The notes: generated by a model from the letters alone, not told the origin. DNA of 44,187 bases from an uncultured Eubacteriales bacterium (GCA_949288785.1 CASELQ010000009.1:1-44187), one strand, 5' to 3'. Shown: positions 31,792-40,131, counted from the first letter of the stretch. Numbers and translations: made by a program.

Positions 31792-33116
31792 GAATCTTAA
31801 ATAAAATTTTAGTATTCGTGCTGGGAGTCTGCTTGTCTATGGGCGTGGTTTATACGGGCGGAACGGCAAAAGTTTCGGCTGCGGAAAGTATAAAAAATAA
31901 TTTAACCGTAAGCGGCGGAACGTTGATTGAATCCGATAATGGTTACAACGGTACGGAAGCGATAAAGTTAACTTTTAACGGTAAAACCTCGGTTTTACGT
32001 GTGAAAAACGACGAAATAAACGCTTTGAAAACGTTCGATACGGTTACGGTCGAATTCCGTCTGAAGTACGACGGCGTAGGGTATAACGACACTTTAAGGG
32101 TATATAAGTCCGAGGGCGATCTCGTGGATTACGGGTATCCGGCAAACGTTTGGAACAGAGTTCGGTTCAAAACGATGGTTTACACCGAAAACGGCGAAAA
32201 TTTCGTTAATATACGGTTGGATTTTGCCGCAAGCGAAACGGCGTATATATCAGACCTTAAAGTAACTGCAAGCGAAGAGAGTAAGCCGCTTCTCGGCGGC
32301 GTTAAGCTCATTTCGCTCGAAAGCGTTACTCTCGCCATGGGATACGTCGTGATTACGCCCGACGATAAAGTTATCGTAATAGACGGCGGATACGTTGACG
32401 GAGATGCAACCGCTACGCTTAAACTGCTCAGAACGTTTACCCATAAAGTCGATTACTGGTTCTTAACGCATTTTCATACCGACCATACCACCGTTCTTGC
32501 TCGGTTACTCGAGTATGAAGATATTGCGGTGGAGAATTTGTATTACGATTTTCCGACGTCTCAGATGGTAAAAGACCTGAGCGGCGACAGCGATTATCCG
32601 TTTTGCGATAAGTTTGAAAGTTTAGTCAAAAACAATCCTCAAAAAGTTAAAAACGTAGTAACGCCGCACTATAAGGACGAATATAAGTTGGGCGAATACG
32701 TTACAATGAAAGTCCTTAACAACGCCTGGTACACCGAAAAGAACGGCAACTACGGCAACAATTCGGGTATAATGTATAAGATGGAAACGCCCGGCGAATC
32801 CGTGTTGTTTACGGGCGATATGGGCGATCGCGGCGACGTATATCTGAACGACGAATGGACTAAAAAGGAAATCGAAAGTTGCACTCTCATTCAAATGGCT
32901 CATCACGGGCAAAACGGAACGAGCGACGCTTTTTATAACGCGATAAAAGATATTAAAGTATGCCTTTATCCTGCCGTAGACTGGGTATATAACAACGATA
33001 ACGGTTCGGGTTTCAACACCGCGAATCTCGATTCGTTGCATACCCGCGATCTTATGCGCGAAAAAGGAGTTATGAACGTTTATACGAGCGGAATGGGACG
33101 GAAAATAATATTATAA
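31788..33116 (+). CDS. Secreted metallo-beta-lactamase-fold hydrolase (ComEC-like type)
   Basis: A 442-residue secreted protein. After the signal peptide (cleavage near KVSAAES) there is a beta-sandwich of about 130 residues, possibly carbohydrate-binding. A metallo-beta-lactamase domain follows from about residue 173. It shows VIVIDGGYVDGD, the metal motif THFHTDHTT, LFTGDMGDRG and MAHHGQNG, the pattern of the extracellular ComEC/Rec2 domain. No membrane channel domain is present, so this is a stand-alone exported hydrolase whose substrate is unknown (nuclease or phosphodiesterase are possible). It is translationally coupled to the surface protein upstream and closed by a terminator. Confidence 0.85.
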   Translation: MRILNKILVFVLGVCLSMGVVYTGGTAKVSAAESIKNNLTVSGGTLIESDNGYNGTEAIKLTFNGKTSVLRVKNDEINALKTFDTVTVEFRLKYDGVGYNDTLRVYKSEGDLVDYGYPANVWNRVRFKTMVYTENGENFVNIRLDFAASETAYISDLKVTASEESKPLLGGVKLISLESVTLAMGYVVITPDDKVIVIDGGYVDGDATATLKLLRTFTHKVDYWFLTHFHTDHTTVLARLLEYEDIAVENLYYDFPTSQMVKDLSGDSDYPFCDKFESLVKNNPQKVKNVVTPHYKDEYKLGEYVTMKVLNNAWYTEKNGNYGNNSGIMYKMETPGESVLFTGDMGDRGDVYLNDEWTKKEIESCTLIQMAHHGQNGTSDAFYNAIKDIKVCLYPAVDWVYNNDNGSGFNTANLDSLHTRDLMREKGVMNVYTSGMGRKIIL

Positions 33117-33137
33117 GTTTTTCTGCGTTAAGTTTAT

Positions 33138-33165
33138 AAAAAAGGGAGCAACCGCCCCCTTTTTT
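33138..33165 (+). terminator. Terminator of the exported-protein unit
   Basis: AAAAAAGGG (33138-33146) pairs with CCCTTTTTT (33157-33165); the right arm itself supplies the T-run. Confidence 0.8.
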
Positions 33166-33210
33166 GTATTAAGAGCGGTTTGCGACAGACAAAAATATAT
33201 TAATGCGTTT

Positions 33211-33246
33211 ATGCCAGGCAAGAATAACACGAACCTTGCCTGGCAT
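33211..33246. repeat. Perfect 12-bp inverted repeat at island right side
   Basis: ATGCCAGGCAAG (33211-33222) pairs with CTTGCCTGGCAT (33235-33246). The bases CAAGAATAACACGAACC (33219-33235) within it match CAAGAATAATACGAACC at 27417-27433 in 16 of 17 positions. Confidence 0.6.
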
Positions 33247-33383
33247 ACGAAGACGAAGGATTAAACCGGTTATTTCTTCTGATACGTGTTTGTAAAATTA
33301 TTTTACACTTAATACTTTACGGCGGGTTTTGCGGTTAAACTTTCTTAAATTTACAATAAAGCCGCATTTTACGTTGCGCAGAC

Positions 33384-33955
33384 TTACATCGACCGATCGT
33401 ATAATTCCAAAATCTCTTTCGCCTTGTTTACTACCGCCAGTTTAAGCGACTCGGGTGAAATTACGGCGACTTTTCCGCCGTTGCAGGCGCTCTCGGAAAC
33501 GCTGCATGCGGCAACGCCCAGGGTTATGTTTTTTCCGCCCGCAAAACTATTTTATCGCCGGCTTTTGAAAGGGGCTTTTTTACCGATATGCTGCCGTCCG
33601 GGTTGATTTGGGTATTCATGAACAGATTGACGGGGGTTATGGAGGTGCGGTTTTCTTTGAGCGCGCCGTTTATATTGTCAAGACAATTGGGGTGCCCCGC
33701 GCCGTTGCCGTAAAAAAAGTCGTACATTTCGGGCCGGCAACACGGGTGCAGCAGGTCGTGCCGGCAAACGTCGTCATAAATCACTTTGAACAGCGGGTTA
33801 TACAGGTTAGAATAAATATAGTCGCCGACCTTTAAATTAAGCGATTCGTTGCAGTCAACGGTAACGCCGGCGGAAAGAAATTCCCGGGGATTATTTTCCG
33901 CTTCGGCAAAAAATAAGGCAGGCAGAGCAGATAAAATATGCGGCCATGGCGGGGT
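33384..33955 (-). pseudogene. Broken DUF1989 (urea carboxylase-associated family) gene
   Basis: Two overlapping frames on the minus strand together encode most of a DUF1989 protein. The first runs ENNPREFLSAGVTVDCNES, VGDYIYSNLYNPLFKVIYDD, CRHDLLHPCCRPEMYDFFYG, HPNCLDNINGAL, VNLFMNT and PLSKAGDKIVLRAE, then stops. The second picks up at once with ITLGVAACSVSESACNGGK and ends at 33384. They join at a run of six T (33529-33534), where one lost base would explain the shift. The start of the family (about the first 35 residues) is missing or scrambled upstream of about 33950. No ribosome site or promoter is visible. It is a decayed gene, unless the indel is a sequencing error. Confidence 0.75.
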
Positions 33956-34205
33956 AAAAAGTTAAAAGTAAATAAAATCACTTTTTTTTTACGCGGGTTT
34001 GTGCTAAAATAATAAAAAGCCCGGGCGGCAGACAGCCGCGGCAGGGAAATTGCAAGCCGCCGCATGGCGCCGCACGTCCGGCGCACGGGAGAAAGGCGGG
34101 TGCGGTAAATTTAAGGCAAAGAGCGCCGAAAAGCGGCAGCCGCCGCCGGCGGTAAAAGCACAGGCAGGGTGAGGGTGAGGAAAACATTATCGGAAGGAAA
34201 TAAAT
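33956..34205 (+). other. G+C-rich leader before the glycosyltransferase gene
   Basis: There is an A+T-rich start with TAAAAT (near 34003), then about 190 bases rich in G+C with several possible stems (for example GGCGG/GCCGC after 34020). I see no gene and no recognised riboswitch. Confidence 0.4.
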
Positions 34206-35393
34206 ATGTCTGAAAAACTTAAAGTATTAGAGGCGATGGACGTGTATCTGCCCGACGTGGACGGGGTTATAAACTGCATGCACAATTACTGCCTCAATCT
34301 TTATGAGCGCACCGATCTCACGGTTATGGTGCCCAAAAACAAAAAAGGGTATAAGGACGTGCAGCCCTACGAAATTACCCGCTGCAAGAGTATTTTCGTG
34401 CCGATTATAAACGACTATTACGGTCAGCCCGTAAGAGACGGGGCTTTCCGCAAAAAGATAATGAGCAAAGATTATGACATTATCCACGTGCATTCCCCTT
34501 TCAACATGGCAAAGTTTGCCCTTAAAGTGGCAAAAAAGAAAAACATACCCGCGGTAACCACCTTTCACTCCAATATGTACCTTATTTTTAAGGACGTGGT
34601 GAAACTCCCGTTCATAGCCAAGATGCTTGCGCACCATCTGGGCAGGAGATATAATAAGTTTGACGAGGTGTTCGTGTGCTCCCCGCCGGTTGAAGAGCAG
34701 CTCCGCTTTACGGGGTATAAGGGAAAGGTAACCTATCTGCCGTTCGGCACCGATTTTAAGCGGTGCGACCGTGTGGACGAATACCGCAGCTTAGCCGAAA
34801 AAAAGTTTAACATATCGCCCGAAGAGCGGGTGTTTATATACGTGGGCAGGGTGATGAAGTTAAAGCGCATAGACTTTATACTGCGCAGTTTAAAAAAGGT
34901 AAAAGAGCGCGGGTTTGCCTTCCGGTTTTACGTTGTAGGCAAGGGCGCGGAACTTAATAAACTTAAAAAATACGCCGCAAAACTGGGCTTTACCGAAAGG
35001 GAAGTCATATTCACCGGCTTTTTGCCGCGGGAAGATTTTCCCCTTATTTTTTCCCGGGCGGACCTTTTGTTATTCCCTTCCGTATACGATAATTTCGGGC
35101 TTGTGAAGGTAGAGGGCGCGGCATACCAAACGCCGGGGCTTTTTATAAAGGGCACCTGTGCGGGCTACGGCATTACGGACGGGGTGGACGGGTTTTTATC
35201 CGAAAACGACGAGGAGAGTTTTGCGGAAAAGATTCTCGCCGCCGCAAGGGACGGGGAAAAGTTAAGGCTTGCGGGCAAAGCCGCGGCAGAGAGCCAGTAT
35301 ATCAGCTGGAAGACCTGTACGGACAGGCTTTTGGAGCGGCTTACCGAGATAGTGAAAGAACGCAAAGAAAAAGGCGCGGAGAAGGTAAAATGA
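34206..35393 (+). CDS. GT4-type glycosyltransferase
   Basis: A 395-residue glycosyltransferase of the GT-B fold, family 4 type, likely acting at the inner membrane face on a lipid or glycan acceptor. The N-terminal domain has the acceptor-side pattern DVYLPDVDGVINCMHNYCLN and YDIIHVHSPF. The C-terminal donor domain shows IYVGRVMKLKRIDFILRSLK, FTGFLPREDFPLIFSRADLL and LLFPSVYDNFGLVKVEGAAY (the usual EX7E region). The overall pattern resembles 1,2-diacylglycerol glucosyltransferases. It is the first gene of a unit that makes a GDP-heptose, so it may use that sugar or prepare the acceptor. Its stop overlaps hddA by four bases. Confidence 0.88.
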   Translation: MSEKLKVLEAMDVYLPDVDGVINCMHNYCLNLYERTDLTVMVPKNKKGYKDVQPYEITRCKSIFVPIINDYYGQPVRDGAFRKKIMSKDYDIIHVHSPFNMAKFALKVAKKKNIPAVTTFHSNMYLIFKDVVKLPFIAKMLAHHLGRRYNKFDEVFVCSPPVEEQLRFTGYKGKVTYLPFGTDFKRCDRVDEYRSLAEKKFNISPEERVFIYVGRVMKLKRIDFILRSLKKVKERGFAFRFYVVGKGAELNKLKKYAAKLGFTEREVIFTGFLPREDFPLIFSRADLLLFPSVYDNFGLVKVEGAAYQTPGLFIKGTCAGYGITDGVDGFLSENDEESFAEKILAAARDGEKLRLAGKAAAESQYISWKTCTDRLLERLTEIVKERKEKGAEKVK

Positions 35394-36445
35394 AGATAAG
35401 AAGCAGGGCACCGCTTAGGATAGGGCTTGCGGGCGGCGGCACGGACATAGAGACGTTCAGCAAAGAACACGGGGGCGTGGTTCTTAACGCCACCATAGGT
35501 ATGTACGCATACTGTACCGTTACCCCGCGAAACGACGGCATAATAAAGATAAATTCCTACGACAATAAAAACGACCTCGTAACCGCCGCGGCGCCCCACC
35601 TTGCGCTGGACGGGGACAAGCTGATTTTACACCGCGGGGTATATAACCGCGTGGTAAAAGAGTTTAACGGCGGCAGACCCATAGCGTTTGAAATGAGCAC
35701 CAGTAACGACGCGCCGGTAGGTTCGGGGCTGGGCACTTCCTCTACCATGGTGGTGGCTATATTAGAAGCTTTTAACCGCCTTTTGGGGCTGAATTTAGAC
35801 CCGTACCGCATGGCGGCGCTCGCCTACGACATAGAGAGAAAGGACCTTTCTCTTGCCGGGGGCAAGCAGGACCAATACGCGGCGGTATTCGGCGGGTTTA
35901 ACTATATGGAGTTTAAAAAAGACGGGGGCGTGGTGGTAAACGCCCTGCGTTTGGACAGGGGGCGGCTTTCGGAGCTGGAATCATCCCTCCTCCTGTATTA
36001 CGGCGGGCACAGCAGGAGTTCCGCCAAAATGCAGTTAGAGCTTACCAAAAACATCATATCCAACCAGATCGAAAAGACGGAGAGCGGCGAGAGCAAGACC
36101 CTTTCCGCCATGCTGGACTTAAAACAGTCCGCCCACGATATGAAAGATTACGTTCTTACCGGGGATATGGCGGCTTTTGCCGAGAGTATGCGGCAGGGCT
36201 GGGAGCAGAAAAAGCGCACTTCGGATATAGTAACCAACAAAGAGCTTGAAGAGACCATAAGTTTCGTGCTTGAAAACGGCGGAGAGGCGGTAAAGGTCTC
36301 GGGCGCGGGCGGCGGGGGTTTTCTGCTCATATATTGCAGCCCGGAAAGCAGACAGCGGCTCATAAACGAGATGACCCGCCTGCCCGGCAAGACCTATCCC
36401 GTGAGTTTTACAAAGCACGGCGCCGAAAGCTGGATTGTGAGGTAA
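35390..36445 (+). CDS. hddA: D-glycero-alpha-D-manno-heptose 7-phosphate kinase
   Basis: HddA, a GHMP-family kinase, makes D-glycero-alpha-D-manno-heptose 1,7-bisphosphate. The 351-residue product shows the family start (RAPLRIGLAGGGTDIETF), the ATP loop DAPVGSGLGTSSTMVVAILE, the DLSLAGGKQDQYAAVFGG segment and the C-terminal VKVSGAGGGGFLLIY. It overlaps the glycosyltransferase gene and is followed after 4 bases by the fused nucleotidyltransferase-phosphatase. The neighbouring gmhA, gmhB and hddC activities make the assignment much safer than sequence alone. Confidence 0.92.
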   Translation: MKIRSRAPLRIGLAGGGTDIETFSKEHGGVVLNATIGMYAYCTVTPRNDGIIKINSYDNKNDLVTAAAPHLALDGDKLILHRGVYNRVVKEFNGGRPIAFEMSTSNDAPVGSGLGTSSTMVVAILEAFNRLLGLNLDPYRMAALAYDIERKDLSLAGGKQDQYAAVFGGFNYMEFKKDGGVVVNALRLDRGRLSELESSLLLYYGGHSRSSAKMQLELTKNIISNQIEKTESGESKTLSAMLDLKQSAHDMKDYVLTGDMAAFAESMRQGWEQKKRTSDIVTNKELEETISFVLENGGEAVKVSGAGGGGFLLIYCSPESRQRLINEMTRLPGKTYPVSFTKHGAESWIVR

Positions 36446-36449
36446 AAAT

Positions 36450-37742
36450 ATGGACGCATTGCTTTCGGCGGGGGGCAGGGGCACGCGGCTTGCCGCGGTT
36501 ACCGGGGACGTTATTCCCAAGCCCATGGCAAAAATCTGCGGCAAGCCCATTATCGAGCGGGCGGTGATCTCCCTTAAAGAAAACGGGGTGGACCGTATTT
36601 TCGTTTCGGTGGGGCACCTTGCGGACAAAATAAAGGAGTTTCTCGGCACGGGCGAAAAGTGGGGAGTTAAGATAGAATATATCACCGAAACCGAGCCGCT
36701 TGGTTCCGGGGGCGCGCTGTATTACCTTAAAGGCAGGGTTAAGGGTGGTTTCGCGGTATGTTCGGGGGATACGGTCTTTGATATAGACGTAAAGAGGATG
36801 CTTGCCTATCACAAAAAAAAGCGGGCGGCAGCCACTCTTTTTACCCACCCCAATTCCCACCCGTATGACAGCGACCTTATTATAACCGACAGATTTAACA
36901 GGGTTACCGGCATAGACCTTAAAAACAGCGAGCGGGGCTATTACTATAAAAACAACGTGAACGCGGGGTTTTTTATAATTTCGCCCGCCGCGCTGGACTG
37001 GTTTACCGCGCCCGCCAAAGTCAATATGGAGCACGACTTTATAGCCGGGCTCGTTGCCCGCGGGGACAGGGTTTATTCATATAAAAGCCCGGAATATATA
37101 AAGGACGCGGGCACGCCCGAGCGGTTTAGCAAGGCGGAAGCGGATATAGCGGCGGGGATAGTTTCCGCGCGCAACTTAAAAAACAGGCAGAAGGCGGTTT
37201 TTCTGGACAGGGACGGCACTCTCAACGTATACAAAGGCTTTATATCCAAAGCGGAGGACATAGAACTCGTGCCGGGCGCGGCGCAGGCGGTAAAGATAAT
37301 AAACGACAGCGGGTATCTTGCCGTAATAGTATCAAACCAGCCCGTTATAGCGCGGGGCGAAGCCACCTTTTCGGAGGTAAACCGCCAGTTCGATAAAATA
37401 GAAACGCTGCTAGGAAGGGAGGGCGCCTATATAGACGGGATATATTACTGCCCCCATCACCCGCACAGCGGGTTTAAGGGCGAAGTGAAGCGGCTTAAAA
37501 GGGAGTGCGGCTGCCGCAAGCCCAAAACGGGGCTTTTGGAGCGCGCCGCAAAGGACTTTAACTTAGACCTTTCCGAGTGCCGCATCATAGGCGATTCCGA
37601 ACTTGACGTAAAGACGGGTAAAAACGCCGGGATACCGCAGATACTCGTAAAGAGCGGGCTGTGGCGGGAGTGCGGGGAGCACCCCTCGTTCACGGCGGAA
37701 AACCTTACGGAGGCGGCAAAAAAAGCCGTGGGGATATTATGA
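36450..37742 (+). CDS. hddC-gmhB: Fusion: heptose 1-phosphate nucleotidyltransferase (HddC) plus heptose bisphosphatase (GmhB)
   Basis: A 430-residue two-domain enzyme. Residues 1-235 form a nucleotidyltransferase (SAGGRGTRLAAVTGDVIPKP, GSGGALYYLKGR, CSGDTVFDIDVKRM), assigned as HddC, which makes GDP-D-glycero-alpha-D-manno-heptose. Residues 245-430 form a HAD phosphatase of the GmhB type. It has FLDRDGTLNVYKG, SNQPVIARGE, the zinc loop CPHHPHSG...CGCRKPKTG and GDSELDVKTGKNAG; it removes the 7-phosphate before nucleotidyl transfer. The two domains act on successive intermediates, so fusion is sensible. The nucleotide (GDP rather than ADP) is inferred from the HddA partner. The stop overlaps gmhA (ATGA). 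Confidence 0.88.
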   Translation: MDALLSAGGRGTRLAAVTGDVIPKPMAKICGKPIIERAVISLKENGVDRIFVSVGHLADKIKEFLGTGEKWGVKIEYITETEPLGSGGALYYLKGRVKGGFAVCSGDTVFDIDVKRMLAYHKKKRAAATLFTHPNSHPYDSDLIITDRFNRVTGIDLKNSERGYYYKNNVNAGFFIISPAALDWFTAPAKVNMEHDFIAGLVARGDRVYSYKSPEYIKDAGTPERFSKAEADIAAGIVSARNLKNRQKAVFLDRDGTLNVYKGFISKAEDIELVPGAAQAVKIINDSGYLAVIVSNQPVIARGEATFSEVNRQFDKIETLLGREGAYIDGIYYCPHHPHSGFKGEVKRLKRECGCRKPKTGLLERAAKDFNLDLSECRIIGDSELDVKTGKNAGIPQILVKSGLWRECGEHPSFTAENLTEAAKKAVGIL

Positions 37743-38386
37743 AAGAACAGACGAGAGCGCAGATAGAAAAATATTTTTCGGAGCACGGCGGGCAGGAATA
37801 TTTAAAGGGCGGGTTTTACGCCGCCCTTGCCGCTCTGCTTGAAACTTACGGGCGCGGCGGAAAAATACTGGTGTGCGGCAACGGCGGAAGCGCGGCGGAC
37901 AGCGAGCACTTTTCGGGCGAACTGTTAAAGGGCTTTGAAAAAAGGCGCCCGCTTAAAAAGGAACTAAGTGAAAAATTTTCCGCCATGTTCGGAAAAGAGG
38001 GTGAATTTATCGCGGGCGGTTTGCAGCGCGGGATAAAGTGTATACCCTTGGCGTCCTTCACGGCGGCAAGCACCGCCTTTATAAACGATTGCGACGGGCG
38101 GCTTATGTTCTCTCAGCTCGTAAACGCTTTGGGGGACCAAGGGGACGTGCTTGTGGCGTTTTCCACCAGCGGCAATTCCGAAAACATAGTATACGCCGCA
38201 ATGACCGCAAAGGCGCTGGGGCTTAAAGTAATTGGCTTTACGGGGGAGGCCGGCGGGCGGCTCAAAGAAATAGCCGATATAACCTTCAACGTGCCCGAAA
38301 CACGCACCTTTAAGGTGCAGGAGATGCATCTTCCCTTATACCACCTTTTGTGCCTTGCGCTGGAAAACGAACTTTTCGACGAATAA
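37739..38386 (+). CDS. gmhA: Sedoheptulose 7-phosphate isomerase
   Basis: GmhA converts sedoheptulose 7-phosphate to D-glycero-D-manno-heptose 7-phosphate, the first step of NDP-heptose synthesis. The 215-residue product has the SIS-domain pattern: ILVCGNGGSAADSEHFSGEL, FSTSGNSENIVYA and a C-terminal KVQEMHLPLYHLLC with the conserved His. I chose the ATG at 37739, which overlaps the preceding stop; the longer frame from 37661 lies inside hddC-gmhB. Its presence completes the four-activity route in one operon. Confidence 0.93.
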   Translation: MKEQTRAQIEKYFSEHGGQEYLKGGFYAALAALLETYGRGGKILVCGNGGSAADSEHFSGELLKGFEKRRPLKKELSEKFSAMFGKEGEFIAGGLQRGIKCIPLASFTAASTAFINDCDGRLMFSQLVNALGDQGDVLVAFSTSGNSENIVYAAMTAKALGLKVIGFTGEAGGRLKEIADITFNVPETRTFKVQEMHLPLYHLLCLALENELFDE

Positions 38387-38441
38387 CAGCGGTTTGCGGC
38401 GGGCAAGTACCTCTTTCAGGCTTTCGGCATACTATGAAAGT

Positions 38442-39461
38442 ATGCTGAACAAAGCCGTTATAGATTTGAAAGCGATAACCGATAATGCGCTTGCCGTAAA
38501 AGAACTCCTGCCATCCCGCACCAAACTGTGCGCGGTGGTAAAGGCGGACGGGTACGGCCACGGCGCCGTAAAGATTGCGAACGCGCTTTACGGTATCTGC
38601 GATTCGTTTGCCGTGGCGCTGCCGGAGGAGGGGATAGAACTCCGCCTTGGCGGCATAGATAAGGAAATTTTGGTGCTGGCAAGGCCGCAAAAAGAGGATA
38701 TAGCCCGTTCGGTATATTACGGACTTACGCTCACAGCGGCGCGGGCGGAGGACGTTCTGCTCGCGGAGCGCGAAGGCGCAAAACAGCATTCTGCGGTAAG
38801 GGCGCATATAAAATACAATACGGGCATGAACCGGCTGGGGGCGGATACACAGGCGGAACTGTTAAATTTGATCCGCCTGGCAAAAGGCAGCGGGCACGTT
38901 AAAATCACGGGGCTTTATTCCCATTACGCCGCGCCGGAGGACCCCGCTCTGCGCGCCGCCCAGACCGAAAGGTTTTCCCGCGCGGTGGAGGCGGCACAGG
39001 CGGAGGCGGGAGATATAACGGTGCACATTTCGGCAAGCGGAGGTTTTCTTGCGGGCGAATACTTCGATATGGTGCGCATAGGGATACTCCTTTACGGGTA
39101 TTTGCCGTTTGAAACGGATAAAATAAAGGTGCGCCCGGCAATGAAAATTTACGCGCCCGTGATAGCCGAAAGGCGTCTTAAAGCGGGCGAGAGCGCAATG
39201 TACGGCAACTTTCCCGCGTTGCGGGAAACGGATATCCGCATTATAAGATACGGCTATGCGGACGGGCTGCCGAGAAAGCGTGCGGCGGGGCAGTTTAACA
39301 ACCGCTGTATGGACGTTACCGCCGTTATATCGGGCAAAAACGGCGGAAAATATTATCCCGTTCTGACGGACGCCGCCGCCCTTGCGCGCAGTTACGGCAC
39401 CATAAGCTACGAAATCTTGACCAAAGCGGCATTGCGCGCCGAAAAAATTTACAGGTATTAA
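38442..39461 (+). CDS. alr: Alanine racemase
   Basis: Alr interconverts L- and D-alanine for cell-wall synthesis using pyridoxal phosphate. The 339-residue product (from the ATG at 38442) has the PLP-lysine motif AVVKADGYGHGAVKIA, KYNTGMNRLG, the catalytic-Tyr region GESAMYGNF, IRYGYADGLPRK and the terminal TISYEILTKAALRAEKIYRY. It is slightly shorter than typical enzymes (360-390 residues), mostly in the C-terminal barrel (NNRCMDVTAVISGK onward). The frame extends to 38355, but that part overlaps gmhA. The ribosome site is weak (GAAAG). It may be read through from the heptose operon. Confidence 0.93.
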   Translation: MLNKAVIDLKAITDNALAVKELLPSRTKLCAVVKADGYGHGAVKIANALYGICDSFAVALPEEGIELRLGGIDKEILVLARPQKEDIARSVYYGLTLTAARAEDVLLAEREGAKQHSAVRAHIKYNTGMNRLGADTQAELLNLIRLAKGSGHVKITGLYSHYAAPEDPALRAAQTERFSRAVEAAQAEAGDITVHISASGGFLAGEYFDMVRIGILLYGYLPFETDKIKVRPAMKIYAPVIAERRLKAGESAMYGNFPALRETDIRIIRYGYADGLPRKRAAGQFNNRCMDVTAVISGKNGGKYYPVLTDAAALARSYGTISYEILTKAALRAEKIYRY

Positions 39462-39465
39462 AAGC

Positions 39466-39494
39466 TTGAAAACTTTTAAAATATAGGGTATTAT
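39466..39494 (+). promoter_or_regulatory. Promoter of the rsmD-coaD unit
   Basis: TTGAAA (39466-39471), a 17-base spacer and TATTAT (39489-39494), right after the alr stop. Confidence 0.6.
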
Positions 39495-39538
39495 ACATTA
39501 AAGGGTGTATACCCAAAAACAAAAAAGTGGTAAAACGT

Positions 39539-40129
39539 ATGAAGTATTATATCAAAAACGCACTCATTCCTTTCGTGTATCTGTTTTTTATGGCGATAAC
39601 CGCGCTGGGCATTCTTTCCATAGGCGACCATCTTTTATGGCTTAAAATCATACTCGCCATACTAAACCTTGCCCTCTATGAAGTCATAGTGTGCGCCTTC
39701 TCCTTTAAGCAGGGGCAGGACGCGGTTAAGGTGCGCAACGCCAACGACCTGGAAAGAAGGCAGATAGTGCTCACGGGGGAGGACAGGCCCCTTAAACTTT
39801 CCGAAGAGTACAAGCCGTATAAGGGCTTTCTTATCGGGCTTACGGTGTGCGCTCCCCTCATTATACTTATGCTCATCCACACCGTGGTTATTTTGTGCGG
39901 GGGCGGTATCGGCTTCGGGGTGGCGGGGTCCTTGCTGTACCTTGTCGTGTATATCTTTTTCCGCTTGGGGGTAACGACCGCCGCTACGGAGTATATCGTT
40001 TTCACCGCGCTTGCCGCCATACCCGTTATAGTGCTTTCCACGGGCATAGCGTATATGCTGGGCGGCAGAAAGGTGGAACTGCAATATAAAAAGATCGAAG
40101 AAAATCAGCGCAGGATATACGGAGATTAA
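39539..40129 (+). CDS. Four-TM membrane protein of unknown function
   Basis: A 196-residue membrane protein I do not recognise. Hydrophobic segments lie near residues 8-28, 33-55, 98-122 and a pair around 125-185, with a polar loop (QGQDAVKVRNANDLERRQI) between the second and third. The ATG at 39539 is preferred over the GTG at 39527 because MKYYIKN is a more natural start; ribosome sites for both are weak. It precedes rsmD by two bases, so it is cotranscribed with rsmD and coaD. Confidence 0.7.
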   Translation: MKYYIKNALIPFVYLFFMAITALGILSIGDHLLWLKIILAILNLALYEVIVCAFSFKQGQDAVKVRNANDLERRQIVLTGEDRPLKLSEEYKPYKGFLIGLTVCAPLIILMLIHTVVILCGGGIGFGVAGSLLYLVVYIFFRLGVTTAATEYIVFTALAAIPVIVLSTGIAYMLGGRKVELQYKKIEENQRRIYGD

Positions 40130-40131
40130 CG

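Noticed and set aside
27662..33116. Anti-phage defence island next to the tRNA
   Set aside because: All three effector-side proteins carry export signals and the regulator has a sugar-type cupin; no nuclease, NTPase or membrane-pore defence domain is present.
33832..34187. Minus-strand frames at 33832-34086 and 33978-34187
   Set aside because: They lie in the G+C-rich leader, have Arg/Pro/Cys-rich random composition and lack ribosome sites; the DUF1989 remnant uses a different frame.
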